From Actinomycetales bacterium (lineage in GTDB: Bacteria > Actinomycetota > Actinomycetes > Actinomycetales > Cellulomonadaceae): a stretch of 13,433 nucleotides of DNA. Positions 5,968 through 13,071 of this stretch are shown in pieces. The stretch is from positions 1 through 13,433 of the forward strand of contig JAAZAC010000252.1 of assembly GCA_012514545.1 (NCBI GenBank). The letters are read 5' to 3'. Each line of letters begins with the position of its first letter. The stretch's first letter is position 1. The position numbers and the translations under genes are program-made. Below the pieces are notes generated by a model. The model saw only the letters and a program-made list of their open reading frames with translations. It ran no database searches and was not told the DNA's origin.

Positions 5968-6950
5968 TGGCCGCGACGCCCGGTCTCGCCGAGGCGGCGG
6001 GGCGCGCGGTCGCCCCGGTCCGCCCGGGCCCGACGACGTGGGAGCTGCTCACCCGGCCCGACCGGCGCCGTCGCGCCGTCGACCGCGCGATGCGCGTCGT
6101 CGTCACGGGGGCGTTCGCGGTGGCCATGGTGCCGCTCGTCTCGCTGGTGTGGATCGTCGTCGCGCGGGGCGCGGAGCGGCTCAGCCCGTACTTCCTGGCG
6201 GTGTCGATGCGCGGCGTGCACGGCGGCATGGACGCCGGCGGCATCCACCACGCGATCGTCGGGACGCTCCTCGTCACCGGGGCGGCCGCGCTCGTCGCGG
6301 TGCCCGTCGGGGTGCTGGCCGCCGTCCACCTCGTCGAGTACGGGCGCGGCCCGCTCGCGCGCGCCGTGACCTTCTTCGTCGACGTGATGACCGGCATCCC
6401 GTCGATCGTCGCGGGCCTGTTCGCCTACGCGCTGTTCGCGCTGCTGCTCGGCCCGGGCGTGCGGATGGGGGCGGTCGGCGCCGTCGCGCTGGCGGTGCTC
6501 ATGATCCCCGTGGTCGTCCGGTCGACCGAGGAGATGCTCCGCCTCGTCCCGCACGAGCTGCGCGAGGCCGCCCTCGCGCTCGGCGTGCCGCACTGGCGCA
6601 TGGTGGTCAAGGTCGTGCTGCGCACCGCGGCGGGCGGGATCGTCACCGGCGTCATGCTCGCCGTGGCCCGCGTCGTCGGCGAGACGGCGCCGCTGCTCGT
6701 CACGGTCGGCGTCGTCGACTCGATCAACCGCGACCTGTTCGAGGGCCGGATGATGACGCTGCCGGTCTTCATCTTCCGGCAGTACTCGCAGGGCCTGGTG
6801 CCCTGCCGCCCGGACCAGCTCGACTGCGTCCCGACCGTCAACCTCGACCGGGCCTGGGCCGCGGCCCTCGTGCTCGTCGTCCTCGTCCTGCTGCTCAACC
6901 TGCTGGCGCGCCTGGTCGCGCGTCGCTTCGCCCCGGCCGCCGGCCGCTGA
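5967..6950 (+). CDS. pstA: Phosphate ABC transporter permease PstA
   Basis: Second membrane subunit of the phosphate importer, 327 residues. The first membrane segment is at about 43-66, with others near 97-122, 133-163, 167-185, 222-242 and close to the C-terminus. Conserved Pst permease segments include VMTGIPSIVAGLFAYALF (140-157), the EAA loop REAALALGVPHWRMVVKVVL (199-218), and ARVVGETAPLL. The frame is open for more than 1 kb upstream, but only the ATG at 5967, which overlaps the pstC stop (TGATG), gives a family-sized protein. The long loop near residues 262-300 with two cysteines (LVPCRPDQLDC) lies where PstA proteins vary most. The gene is followed by a 10-bp gap to pstB. Confidence 0.93.
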   Translation: MAATPGLAEAAGRAVAPVRPGPTTWELLTRPDRRRRAVDRAMRVVVTGAFAVAMVPLVSLVWIVVARGAERLSPYFLAVSMRGVHGGMDAGGIHHAIVGTLLVTGAAALVAVPVGVLAAVHLVEYGRGPLARAVTFFVDVMTGIPSIVAGLFAYALFALLLGPGVRMGAVGAVALAVLMIPVVVRSTEEMLRLVPHELREAALALGVPHWRMVVKVVLRTAAGGIVTGVMLAVARVVGETAPLLVTVGVVDSINRDLFEGRMMTLPVFIFRQYSQGLVPCRPDQLDCVPTVNLDRAWAAALVLVVLVLLLNLLARLVARRFAPAAGR

Positions 6951-6960
6951 GGAGGGACCC

Positions 6961-7740
6961 ATGGCCCAGCGCATCGAGGTGAAGGGCCTCGACGTCTACT
7001 ACGGCTCGTTCCGCGCCGTCGCCGACGTCTCGATGGTCATCGAGCCGCGGTCGGTCACCGCGCTCATCGGGCCGTCCGGCTGCGGCAAGTCCACGTTCCT
7101 GCGCACGCTCAACCGGATGCACGAGGTGGTCCCGGGCGCGCGCGTGGACGGCACGGTGCTCGTCGACGGCGTGGACCTGTACGACCCCGCGGTGGACCCG
7201 GTCGCGGTGCGCCGCCAGATCGGCATGGTCTTCCAGCGGCCCAACCCGTTCCCGACGATGTCGATCGCGGAGAACGTGCTCGCGGGCGTGCGGCTCAACG
7301 ACCGGCGGATCTCCAAGGCCGACGCTGCCGACCTCGTCGAGCGGTCGCTGCGGGCGGCGAACCTGTGGAAGGAGGTCAAGGACCGCCTCGACCGGCCGGG
7401 CGCCTCCCTGTCGGGCGGTCAGCAGCAGCGCCTGTGCATCGCGCGGGCGATCGCCGTGCAGCCGCAGGTCCTGCTCATGGACGAGCCGGCGTCGGCGCTC
7501 GACCCGATCTCGACGCTGGCGATCGAGGACCTCATCGCCCAGCTCAAGGACGAGTACACGATCGTCATCGTCACGCACAACATGCAGCAGGCCGCGCGGG
7601 TGAGCGACCGGACCGCGTTCTTCAACGTCGCGGAGGCGGGGGAGCCCGGCCGGCTCGTCGAGATCGACGACACGAGCGTCGTCTTCTCCACGCCCCGCCA
7701 CAAGGCGACCGAGGACTACATCTCGGGCCGGTTCGGCTGA
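6961..7740 (+). CDS. pstB: Phosphate ABC transporter ATP-binding protein PstB
   Basis: Cytoplasmic ATPase that powers phosphate import by PstC/PstA; 259 residues, normal for the family. All ABC motifs are present: Walker A GPSGCGKST (37-45), Q-loop MVFQRPNPFP (Q92), signature LSGGQQQRLCIARA (150-163), Walker B VLLMDEPASALDP with catalytic E175, and the switch histidine H206 in IVTHNMQQ. The residues NPFP after the Q-loop and THNMQQA are typical of PstB among ABC ATPases. The ATG has a strong GAGGAGG ribosome site that overlaps the pstA stop. It is the last gene of the pst operon; a GC-rich inverted repeat follows. Confidence 0.97.
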   Translation: MAQRIEVKGLDVYYGSFRAVADVSMVIEPRSVTALIGPSGCGKSTFLRTLNRMHEVVPGARVDGTVLVDGVDLYDPAVDPVAVRRQIGMVFQRPNPFPTMSIAENVLAGVRLNDRRISKADAADLVERSLRAANLWKEVKDRLDRPGASLSGGQQQRLCIARAIAVQPQVLLMDEPASALDPISTLAIEDLIAQLKDEYTIVIVTHNMQQAARVSDRTAFFNVAEAGEPGRLVEIDDTSVVFSTPRHKATEDYISGRFG

Positions 7741-7746
7741 CCGCCC

Positions 7747-7778
7747 CGGGCCCCTCGCGGGCGCCCTCGCGGGGCCCG
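7747..7778 (+). terminator. Possible stem-loop terminator after pstB
   Basis: CGGGCCCC (7747-7754) and GGGGCCCG (7771-7778) are perfect 8-bp inverted arms around a 16-base loop that itself contains the palindrome GGGCGCCC. It lies 6 bp after the pstB stop and upstream of the carD promoter. There is no T-run, as is common for actinobacterial stem-loops, so it may end transcription or protect the mRNA end. Confidence 0.45.
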
Positions 7779-7870
7779 CCGGGCGCCGTCGGGCGCGCGC
7801 GCGTGCCCGCGCACAGCCCTGACCAGGGCAAACGGTCATGGAACCCGAGAGGGGGTGGTCAGGAGCGTGA

Positions 7871-7876
7871 TAAGAT
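7871..7876 (+). promoter_or_regulatory. -10 hexamer of the carD promoter
   Basis: TAAGAT is the closest match to the housekeeping -10 consensus in this gap. Initiation near 7883 would leave a leader of about 22 bases that holds the AGGGGA ribosome site (about 7890-7895) before the ATG at 7905. I find no clear -35 element, which is common in actinobacterial promoters. Confidence 0.65.
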
Positions 7877-7904
7877 GGGCATCCGCGAAAGGGGACGCCT
7901 CCAC

Positions 7905-8387
7905 ATGACTTTCACCGTAGGCGAGACTGTCGTCTATCCGCACCACGGCGCAGCGCTCATCGAGGAGATCAAGACCCGCACGATCCGCGGCGAGGACAAG
8001 GTCTATCTCAAGCTCAAGGTGGCCCAGGGCGACCTGACGATCGAGGTCCCCGCGGAGAACGTCGACCTCGTCGGCGTGCGCGACGTGGTCGGGGCCGAGG
8101 GGCTGGAGCGGGTCTTCGACGTCCTGCGTGCGCCCTACACCGAGGAGCCGACCAACTGGTCGCGCCGCTACAAGGCCAACCTCGAGAAGCTCGCGTCGGG
8201 CGACGTCATCAAGGTCGCCGAGGTCGTGCGCGACCTGTCGCGCCGCGACGCCGACCGCGGCCTCTCCGCCGGCGAGAAGCGGATGCTGGCCAAGGCGCGC
8301 CAGATCCTCGTCTCGGAGCTCGCGCTCGCCGAGCACACCGAGGAGGAGAAGGCCGAGGCCATCCTCGACGAGGTGCTCGCCTCCTGA
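7905..8387 (+). CDS. carD: CarD family RNA polymerase-binding transcription regulator
   Basis: CarD binds the RNA polymerase beta subunit and the upstream edge of the promoter bubble, stabilising open complexes; in mycobacteria it controls rRNA transcription and is essential. The 160-residue product is almost identical in character to CarD of related actinobacteria. The N-terminal polymerase-interaction domain covers about 1-53 (MTFTVGETVVYPHHG, with R25 at the position of the polymerase-contacting arginine). The C-terminal helical DNA-binding domain has W85 in EEPTNWSRRYK, the residue that wedges into the bubble edge. The frame is open upstream and an ATG at 7875 is in frame, but that codon overlaps the -10 hexamer; the ATG at 7905 has the ribosome site and gives the conserved N-terminus. 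The ispD start lies 21 bp after the stop. Confidence 0.96.
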   Translation: MTFTVGETVVYPHHGAALIEEIKTRTIRGEDKVYLKLKVAQGDLTIEVPAENVDLVGVRDVVGAEGLERVFDVLRAPYTEEPTNWSRRYKANLEKLASGDVIKVAEVVRDLSRRDADRGLSAGEKRMLAKARQILVSELALAEHTEEEKAEAILDEVLAS

Positions 8388-8408
8388 CGCGGGCGAGCCA
8401 CCGCCGCC

Positions 8409-9113
8409 GTGCGCGCCGTCGCGATCCTCACCGCGGCCGGTGAGGGTGCGCGGCTGGGCCACGCGCGGCCGAAGGCGCTCGTCCCGCTGGCCGGGGTGCC
8501 GCTCGTCGCGCGCGCCGCGGCCGCGCTGACCTCCGCCGGGGTCGTCGGCCGCATCGTGGCGACGGCGCCGCCCGACGCCCTGGCCGACGTCGCCGCCGCC
8601 CTGGCGGGCGTGCCGGACCTCGAGGTCGTCGCGGGCGGGGGCACGCGCCAGGCGTCGGTGGCGGCCGCGCTCGCGCGCCTGGCCGACGAGCCCGGCGACA
8701 CCGTTGTCCTCGTGCACGACGCCGCGCGGCCCCTCGTGCCCGCCGAGGTCGTCCGGCGCGTGGCGGACGCCGTCGGGCCCCACCGGCCCGCGGTGGTGCC
8801 GGCCGTGCCCGTCGCCGACACCGTCAAGCAGACCGACGACGGCGGCCGGGTCGTCGCGACCCTCGACCGCCGGGCGCTGCGGGCCGTGCAGACGCCGCAG
8901 GGGTTCGTCCTCGACGTGCTCCGCCGGGCGCACGCGGCGGCCGCGCACGCGGCGGCCGACGAGGCGAGCGCCGCGACCGACGACGCCGGCCTGGTCGAGC
9001 GACTGGGCCTGCCGGTGGCCGTGGTCACCGGCCACGAGGACGCCATGAAGATCACCACGCGCCGCGACCTCGCCGTCGCCGAGGCGCTCCTGGCCGCGGG
9101 GGTGCCGACGTGA
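8409..9113 (+). CDS. ispD: 2-C-methyl-D-erythritol 4-phosphate cytidylyltransferase
   Basis: Third enzyme of the non-mevalonate (MEP) isoprenoid pathway: it joins MEP to CTP to form CDP-methylerythritol. The protein has 234 residues. The nucleotide-binding loop is LTAAGEGARLGHARPKALVPL, with R15 and K22 matching the transition-state residues of the family. VHDAARPLVP (102-111) carries the substrate-binding aspartate D104, and TVKQT and TDDAGLVE are further conserved segments. The GTG start gives the usual N-terminus (RAVAILTAAGEG), although the ribosome site is weak, so the gene may rely on translation arriving from carD 21 bp upstream. Its stop overlaps the ispF GTG by 4 bp (GTGA). It is a separate gene, not an IspD-IspF fusion. 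Confidence 0.95.
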   Translation: MRAVAILTAAGEGARLGHARPKALVPLAGVPLVARAAAALTSAGVVGRIVATAPPDALADVAAALAGVPDLEVVAGGGTRQASVAAALARLADEPGDTVVLVHDAARPLVPAEVVRRVADAVGPHRPAVVPAVPVADTVKQTDDGGRVVATLDRRALRAVQTPQGFVLDVLRRAHAAAAHAAADEASAATDDAGLVERLGLPVAVVTGHEDAMKITTRRDLAVAEALLAAGVPT

Positions 9114-9607
9114 CCGGCACGCCCCGCACCGGCATCGGCGTGGACGTGCACGCCTTCGACGCTCCGGACAGCGGCCGCCCCCTGCACCTGGCGGGGCTGG
9201 CCTGGCCCGGTGAGGTCGGGCTCGCGGGCCACTCCGACGGCGACGTGGCCGCGCACGCGGCCGCGGACGCGCTGCTCTCCGCGGCGGGCCTCGGGGACCT
9301 CGGGTCGGTCTTCGGCACCGCCGACCCGCGCTGGGCGGGCGCGTCCGGCGCCGCTCTCCTCGCGGAGGCCGCGGCCCGGGTCCGGGCGGCCGGCTACGAG
9401 GTCGCGAACGTCGCGGTGCAGGTGATCGGGAACCGGCCGCGGCTCGGCCCGCGGCGCGCGGAGGCGGAGGCCGCGCTGGGCGCCGCGTGCGGCGCGCCCG
9501 TGTCCGTCTCCGCGACGACGACGGACGGCCTGGGCCTCACCGGCCGCGGCGAAGGCGTCGCCGCGATCGCGACTGCGCTCCTCGTGCCGGCACCTCGCCG
9601 GGGATGA
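9110..9607 (+). CDS. ispF: 2-C-methyl-D-erythritol 2,4-cyclodiphosphate synthase
   Basis: Fifth step of the MEP pathway: cyclises CDP-methylerythritol 2-phosphate to the 2,4-cyclodiphosphate with loss of CMP, as a zinc-containing homotrimer. The product has 165 residues, slightly long. Metal ligands D12 and H14 are in GVDVHAF and H49 is in HSDGDVAAHAAADALL. The C-terminal segment ATTTDGLGLTGRGEGVAAIA matches the family signature that binds the cytidine diphosphate. The GTG start overlaps the ispD stop by 4 bp. The last 71 bp are also coding on the opposite strand, as the tail of the oxidoreductase gene, so the two genes converge and overlap. In many actinobacteria cysS follows directly; here the oxidoreductase separates them. 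Confidence 0.95.
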   Translation: MTGTPRTGIGVDVHAFDAPDSGRPLHLAGLAWPGEVGLAGHSDGDVAAHAAADALLSAAGLGDLGSVFGTADPRWAGASGAALLAEAAARVRAAGYEVANVAVQVIGNRPRLGPRRAEAEAALGAACGAPVSVSATTTDGLGLTGRGEGVAAIATALLVPAPRRG

Positions 9608-10532
9608 GGATGATCTTGCCCTGCACGCGCATCTCGATGCCGGCGCGGTGCGCGCGCGCGGCCTCGTGCAGCGGGTAGGTCGCGCCGACGCGGACGTCGA
9701 GCCGGCCCTCCTCGACGAGGCGGGTGAGCTGCGGGCGGGCGGCGTTGCGGATCTCGACGCCCGGGTCCGCGCCCGGCCCGTTGCCGAGGAGCTTGATGCC
9801 GAGCGCCGCGCCGTAGCTGAAGCCGACGATCGTGGCCACGCGCCGCCGGTCCCGGATGAGCGTGACGGACGCGTCGAGCGCCTCGCGCGTGCCGGACACG
9901 TCGATGGCGGCCGTGAGCTCGCCGCGCGACGCCGCGCGGATCCGGTCCACGAGGCCGGGGCCGTAGCCGACCGGGACCGCGCCGAGGTCGACGAGGTACT
10001 CGTGGTTGCTCGGGTCGGCCGTGCCGATGACGCGCGCGCCCTTGGCCCGGGCGAGCTGGACGATCATCGAGCCGACGCCGCCGCTCGCCCCGTGCACGAG
10101 GACGGTGTCGCCCGCGCCCACCTTCGTCGCGGTGAGGGCGTGGGTCGCGGTCGCGCCCGTGACCATGAGGCCGGCCGCCTTCTCCCACGACATCGACGCG
10201 GGCTTGGGCGTGAGCGCGGTGACCGGCACGACGAGCCGGTCCGCGTACGCGCCCGAGACCCGGTAGGCGATGACCTCGTCGCCGGGGGCGACGCCCTCGA
10301 CGTCGGGCCCCACCTCGAGGACGACGCCCGCGCACTCCTGGCCGAGCCGGATGGGCAGCGCCGTCGGGTCGGTGCCCCAGGCGCCCGAGTAGCGCTTCCA
10401 GTCCGAGGCGTTGACGCCGCACGCCTTGACCTCGAGCAGCGCCTCGCCGGGGCCGGGGCGCCCCGGGTCGATCTCGACGATGTCGAGCACCTCAGGACCG
10501 CCGTACGAGGTCGCGACCACTGCGTGCGCCAT
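9537..10532 (-). CDS. NADP-dependent quinone oxidoreductase-like protein (zinc-independent MDR family)
   Basis: Medium-chain dehydrogenase/reductase of the quinone oxidoreductase subgroup, 331 residues, cytoplasmic; the substrate cannot be told from sequence. The GroES-like catalytic domain comes first (MAHAVVATSYGGPEVLDI, then ACGVNASDWKR and LGQECAGVVLEVG). A Rossmann domain begins near residue 140 with the nucleotide-binding loop VLVHGASGGVGSMIVQLA (144-161). The ligand cysteines of zinc alcohol dehydrogenases are not in place, so it is zinc-independent. Family members usually end at a sequence like GKIILIP, reached here at residue 311; twenty further Arg/Ser-rich residues follow, encoded antisense to the ispF end. 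The ATG at 10532 lacks a ribosome site but stands six bases after an AATGAT hexamer. It reads against its neighbours and interrupts the ispF-cysS order. Confidence 0.88.
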   Translation of the reverse strand: MAHAVVATSYGGPEVLDIVEIDPGRPGPGEALLEVKACGVNASDWKRYSGAWGTDPTALPIRLGQECAGVVLEVGPDVEGVAPGDEVIAYRVSGAYADRLVVPVTALTPKPASMSWEKAAGLMVTGATATHALTATKVGAGDTVLVHGASGGVGSMIVQLARAKGARVIGTADPSNHEYLVDLGAVPVGYGPGLVDRIRAASRGELTAAIDVSGTREALDASVTLIRDRRRVATIVGFSYGAALGIKLLGNGPGADPGVEIRNAARPQLTRLVEEGRLDVRVGATYPLHEAARAHRAGIEMRVQGKIILIPGEVPARGAQSRSRRRLRRGR

Positions 10533-10538
10533 GACCCG

Positions 10539-10544
10539 ATCATT
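10539..10544 (-). promoter_or_regulatory. Possible -10 hexamer of a leaderless oxidoreductase promoter
   Basis: The minus strand reads AATGAT, matching TATAAT at four of six positions, in one of the few AT-rich spots of this gap. Exactly six bases separate it from the ATG at 10532, so transcription would begin at the start codon. The absence of a ribosome site agrees with this. The match is modest. Confidence 0.4.
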
Positions 10545-10639
10545 GCGGCCCGCCCGGGCGAGGTCCAGCCACGCCGGAGCCGTGTCCCCCGGGCGGCCCC
10601 CTCGGACGGGCCTGGCACCTCGGCTCCCGGCGCCGCCGG

Positions 10640-10645
10640 TACCCT
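10640..10645 (+). promoter_or_regulatory. -10 hexamer of a probable leaderless cysS promoter
   Basis: TACCCT fits the actinobacterial TAnnnT pattern and is followed by exactly six bases and then the GTG at 10652, so the predicted first transcribed base is the first base of the start codon. No ribosome site is visible in front of the GTG. Both facts point to a leaderless cysS-rlmB transcript. Confidence 0.62.
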
Positions 10646-10651
10646 GGCGCG

Positions 10652-12070
10652 GTGACGCTGCACCTGTACGACTCGGCCACCCGGACGACGCGCGCGCTCA
10701 CCCCGCTGCGCCCCGGCCACGTGGGCCTCTACGTGTGTGGCGCGACCGTCCAGGGCCCGCCCCACGTCGGCCACGCGAAGACCGCGGTCGGCTTCGACGT
10801 GCTCGTCCGGTGGCTCCGCCGGAGCGGGTACGCGGTGACGTTCGTCCGCAACGTGACCGACATCGACGACAAGATCCTGCAGAAGTCCGCCGAGGCGGGC
10901 GTGCCGTGGTGGGCGTGGGCCCAGCGGTACGAGCGCGAGTTCACGGCCGCCTACGACGCGCTCGGGGTGCTGCCCCCCACGTACGAGCCGCGCGCGACGG
11001 GCCACGTCGTCGAGATGGTCGAGCTCATGGAGCGGCTCGTCGAGAAGGGCCACGCGTACCGGGGCGACGACGGCGACGTGTGGTTCGACGTCCGCTCCTG
11101 GCCGCACTACGGCGCCCTGACCAACCAGCGGCCCGAGGACGTCCCGCCCGCCGAGGACGCCCCCGCCGGCGCGGGCGGCAAGCGCGACCCGCGCGACTTC
11201 GCGCTGTGGAAGGCGACGAAGCCCGGCGAGCCCGCCGACGCGTCCTGGCCGACGCCGTTCGGCCGCGGCCGGCCCGGGTGGCACCTCGAGTGCTCCGCGA
11301 TGGCCCGGCGGTACCTCGGCGCCGCGTTCGACATCCACGGCGGCGGCCGCGACCTGCGCTTCCCGCACCACGAGAACGAGCTCGCGCAGTCCCGGGCCGC
11401 CGGGGACGAGTTCGCGGCGATCTGGATGCACGCCGGCCTGCTCAACGTCGACGGCGCGAAGATGAGCAAGTCGCTCGGCAACTTCCTGCTCGTCTCCGAG
11501 GCCCTCGAGCAGGCCCCCGCCCCGGTGCTCCGGTACGCGCTGACCGCCGGCCACTACCGCTCGACCCTCGAGTGGAACGCCGACACGCTGCGCGACGCCG
11601 AGGCGACGTGGGCGCGCCTGGCCGGCTTCGTCGAGCGCGCGGGGGAGCGCGCCGGACAGCCCGACGCCGACGAGGTGGCGGCGGCCCCGCTGCCGCCCAC
11701 GTTCGTCGAGGCCATGGACGACGACCTCAACGTCCCGGCCGCGCTCGCCGTCGTGCACGAGACCGTCCGGCAGGGGAACGTGGCGCTCACGGAGGGCACG
11801 CCCGACGAGGTCCGGGCGGCGCTGCTGGCCGCGCGCGCGATGCTCGACGTGCTCGGGCTCGACCCCGTGCGCTGGCGCGGCGCCGCCGACGACACCCGGG
11901 CGACGCGCGCGCTCGCGGCGCTCGTCGAGGCGGAGCTGGCCGTGCGGGCCAAGGCCCGCGCGGAGCGCGACTGGGCGACCGCCGACGCCGTGCGGGACCG
12001 CCTCGCCGCGGCGGGCGTCGTCGTCGAGGACTCGCCCACCGGTCCGCGGTGGAGCCTGGGAGGCGCGTGA
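10652..12070 (+). CDS. cysS: Cysteinyl-tRNA synthetase
   Basis: Class I aminoacyl-tRNA synthetase that charges tRNA-Cys; cytoplasmic, 472 residues, normal length. The catalytic domain has the HIGH-type motif PHVGHAK (H38, H41) and the KMSKS loop at 270-274 in GAKMSKSLGNF. C29 in LYVCGATV and the segments ECSAM and FPHHENELAQS supply the zinc site that selects cysteine. The C-terminal DALR-type helical region and a short tail follow, ending in GPRWSLGG. The GTG start gives the usual N-terminus MTLHLYDSATR and lies seven bases past a TACCCT hexamer, suggesting leaderless expression. CysS and the related mycothiol ligase MshC share these motifs; the length and the position next to rlmB favour CysS. 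The stop shares one base with the rlmB ATG (TGATG). Confidence 0.95.
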   Translation: MTLHLYDSATRTTRALTPLRPGHVGLYVCGATVQGPPHVGHAKTAVGFDVLVRWLRRSGYAVTFVRNVTDIDDKILQKSAEAGVPWWAWAQRYEREFTAAYDALGVLPPTYEPRATGHVVEMVELMERLVEKGHAYRGDDGDVWFDVRSWPHYGALTNQRPEDVPPAEDAPAGAGGKRDPRDFALWKATKPGEPADASWPTPFGRGRPGWHLECSAMARRYLGAAFDIHGGGRDLRFPHHENELAQSRAAGDEFAAIWMHAGLLNVDGAKMSKSLGNFLLVSEALEQAPAPVLRYALTAGHYRSTLEWNADTLRDAEATWARLAGFVERAGERAGQPDADEVAAAPLPPTFVEAMDDDLNVPAALAVVHETVRQGNVALTEGTPDEVRAALLAARAMLDVLGLDPVRWRGAADDTRATRALAALVEAELAVRAKARAERDWATADAVRDRLAAAGVVVEDSPTGPRWSLGGA

Positions 12071-13068
12071 TGGCCGGCAACTCGCGCCGTCGGGGCGCCA
12101 CCCGCAAGCCGGGGACGAAGAAGGGCGCCACCACCGGGTCCGGCGGCAAGGGCCGCCGCGCGCTCGAGGGCCGCGGCCCCACGCCGAAGGCGGAGGACCG
12201 CCCGTACCACCCGGCGGCGAAGCGCAAGGCCGCAGCGGAGCGGACGGCGGCCACGCAGAAGGCCGCGGGCCGGACGGGCCGGGCCGCGCCGCCACCGCGC
12301 CGCGCCCCGGCGCGCCGCCCGGCGGGCGCGCCCGAGATCGTGGCCGGGCGCAACGCCGTCGTCGAGGCGCTCCGCGCGGGCGTGCCCGTCGAGACCGTGT
12401 GGGTGGGCCACCGCGTCGAGGCCGACGACAGGGTGCGGGAGGTCCGGCGCGTCGCGGGCGAGCGCGGGCTGCCGCTGCTGGAGACCACGGCGGCCGAGCT
12501 CGACCGCCTGACCGGCGGCGTCGTGCACCAGGGCGTCGCCGTGGCCGTGCGGCCCTACCGGTACGCGTCGCTCGCCGACGTGCTGGCCCGCGCCGAGCGC
12601 GCGGGGGAGCCGCCGCTCGTCGTCGCGCTCGACGGCGTCACGGACCCGCGCAACCTCGGGGCCGTGCTGCGCTCCGCCGGGGCGTTCGGGGCGCACGGCG
12701 TCGTCGTGCCCGAGCGCCGGGCGGCCGGGGTCACCGCCGCCGCGTGGAAGGTCTCGGCCGGGGCGGCCGCCCGCGTGCCCGTGGCCCGCGTGACGAACCT
12801 CGTCCGCGCGCTCGGCGAGCTGCGCGAGGCGGGCTGCTTCGTCGTCGGGCTGGACGCGGGCGGCACGACGCCGGTCGGCTCGCTCCACCTGGCCACGGAC
12901 CCCGTCGTGCTCGTCGTCGGCTCGGAGGGCAAGGGGCTCGGCCGGCTCGTGCGCAGCACGTGCGACGTCGTCGCCGCGATCCCGATCCGCGCGACGACGG
13001 AGTCGCTCAACGCGGGCGTCGCCGCGGGCATCGCCCTGTACGAGGTGGCGCGGCTGCGCGGCGCGTGA
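12070..13068 (+). CDS. rlmB: 23S rRNA 2'-O-methyltransferase of the SpoU/TrmH family, RlmB type
   Basis: SAM-dependent rRNA ribose methyltransferase (E. coli RlmB modifies G2251 of 23S rRNA), 332 residues. The first 88 or so residues are a disordered Lys/Arg/Ala-rich extension (SRRRGATRKPGTKKG and similar), common in actinobacterial members and likely to bind RNA. The substrate-binding domain begins at IVAGRNAVVEALRAG. The knotted SPOUT domain has motif 1 NLGAVLRSAGAFGAHGVVVP, motif 2 VLVVGSEGKGLGRLVRSTCD and motif 3 ESLNAGVAAGIALYEV. The ATG at 12070 overlaps the cysS stop, so translation is coupled; the open frame further upstream is a GC artefact. Exact target base and RlmB versus a close TrmH paralogue are inferred. 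The gene converges on the DUF4032 gene with only 3 bp between stops. Confidence 0.92.
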   Translation: MAGNSRRRGATRKPGTKKGATTGSGGKGRRALEGRGPTPKAEDRPYHPAAKRKAAAERTAATQKAAGRTGRAAPPPRRAPARRPAGAPEIVAGRNAVVEALRAGVPVETVWVGHRVEADDRVREVRRVAGERGLPLLETTAAELDRLTGGVVHQGVAVAVRPYRYASLADVLARAERAGEPPLVVALDGVTDPRNLGAVLRSAGAFGAHGVVVPERRAAGVTAAAWKVSAGAAARVPVARVTNLVRALGELREAGCFVVGLDAGGTTPVGSLHLATDPVVLVVGSEGKGLGRLVRSTCDVVAAIPIRATTESLNAGVAAGIALYEVARLRGA

Positions 13069-13071
13069 GCG

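Noticed and set aside
7840..7876. GGAAC upstream of carD as the -35 of an oxidative-stress (SigR/SigH type) promoter.
   Set aside because: No matching GTT-type -10 element is found at the required 18-19 bp distance.
7875..7904. Earlier in-frame ATG as the carD start.
   Set aside because: It overlaps the TAAGAT hexamer and lacks a ribosome site; the ATG at 7905 gives the conserved CarD N-terminus.
10064..12295. Long minus-strand open frame (743 codons) antisense to cysS.
   Set aside because: It lies opposite an intact cysS with all its motifs and has only biased Arg/Pro/Ala composition; it is a frame artefact of GC-rich DNA.
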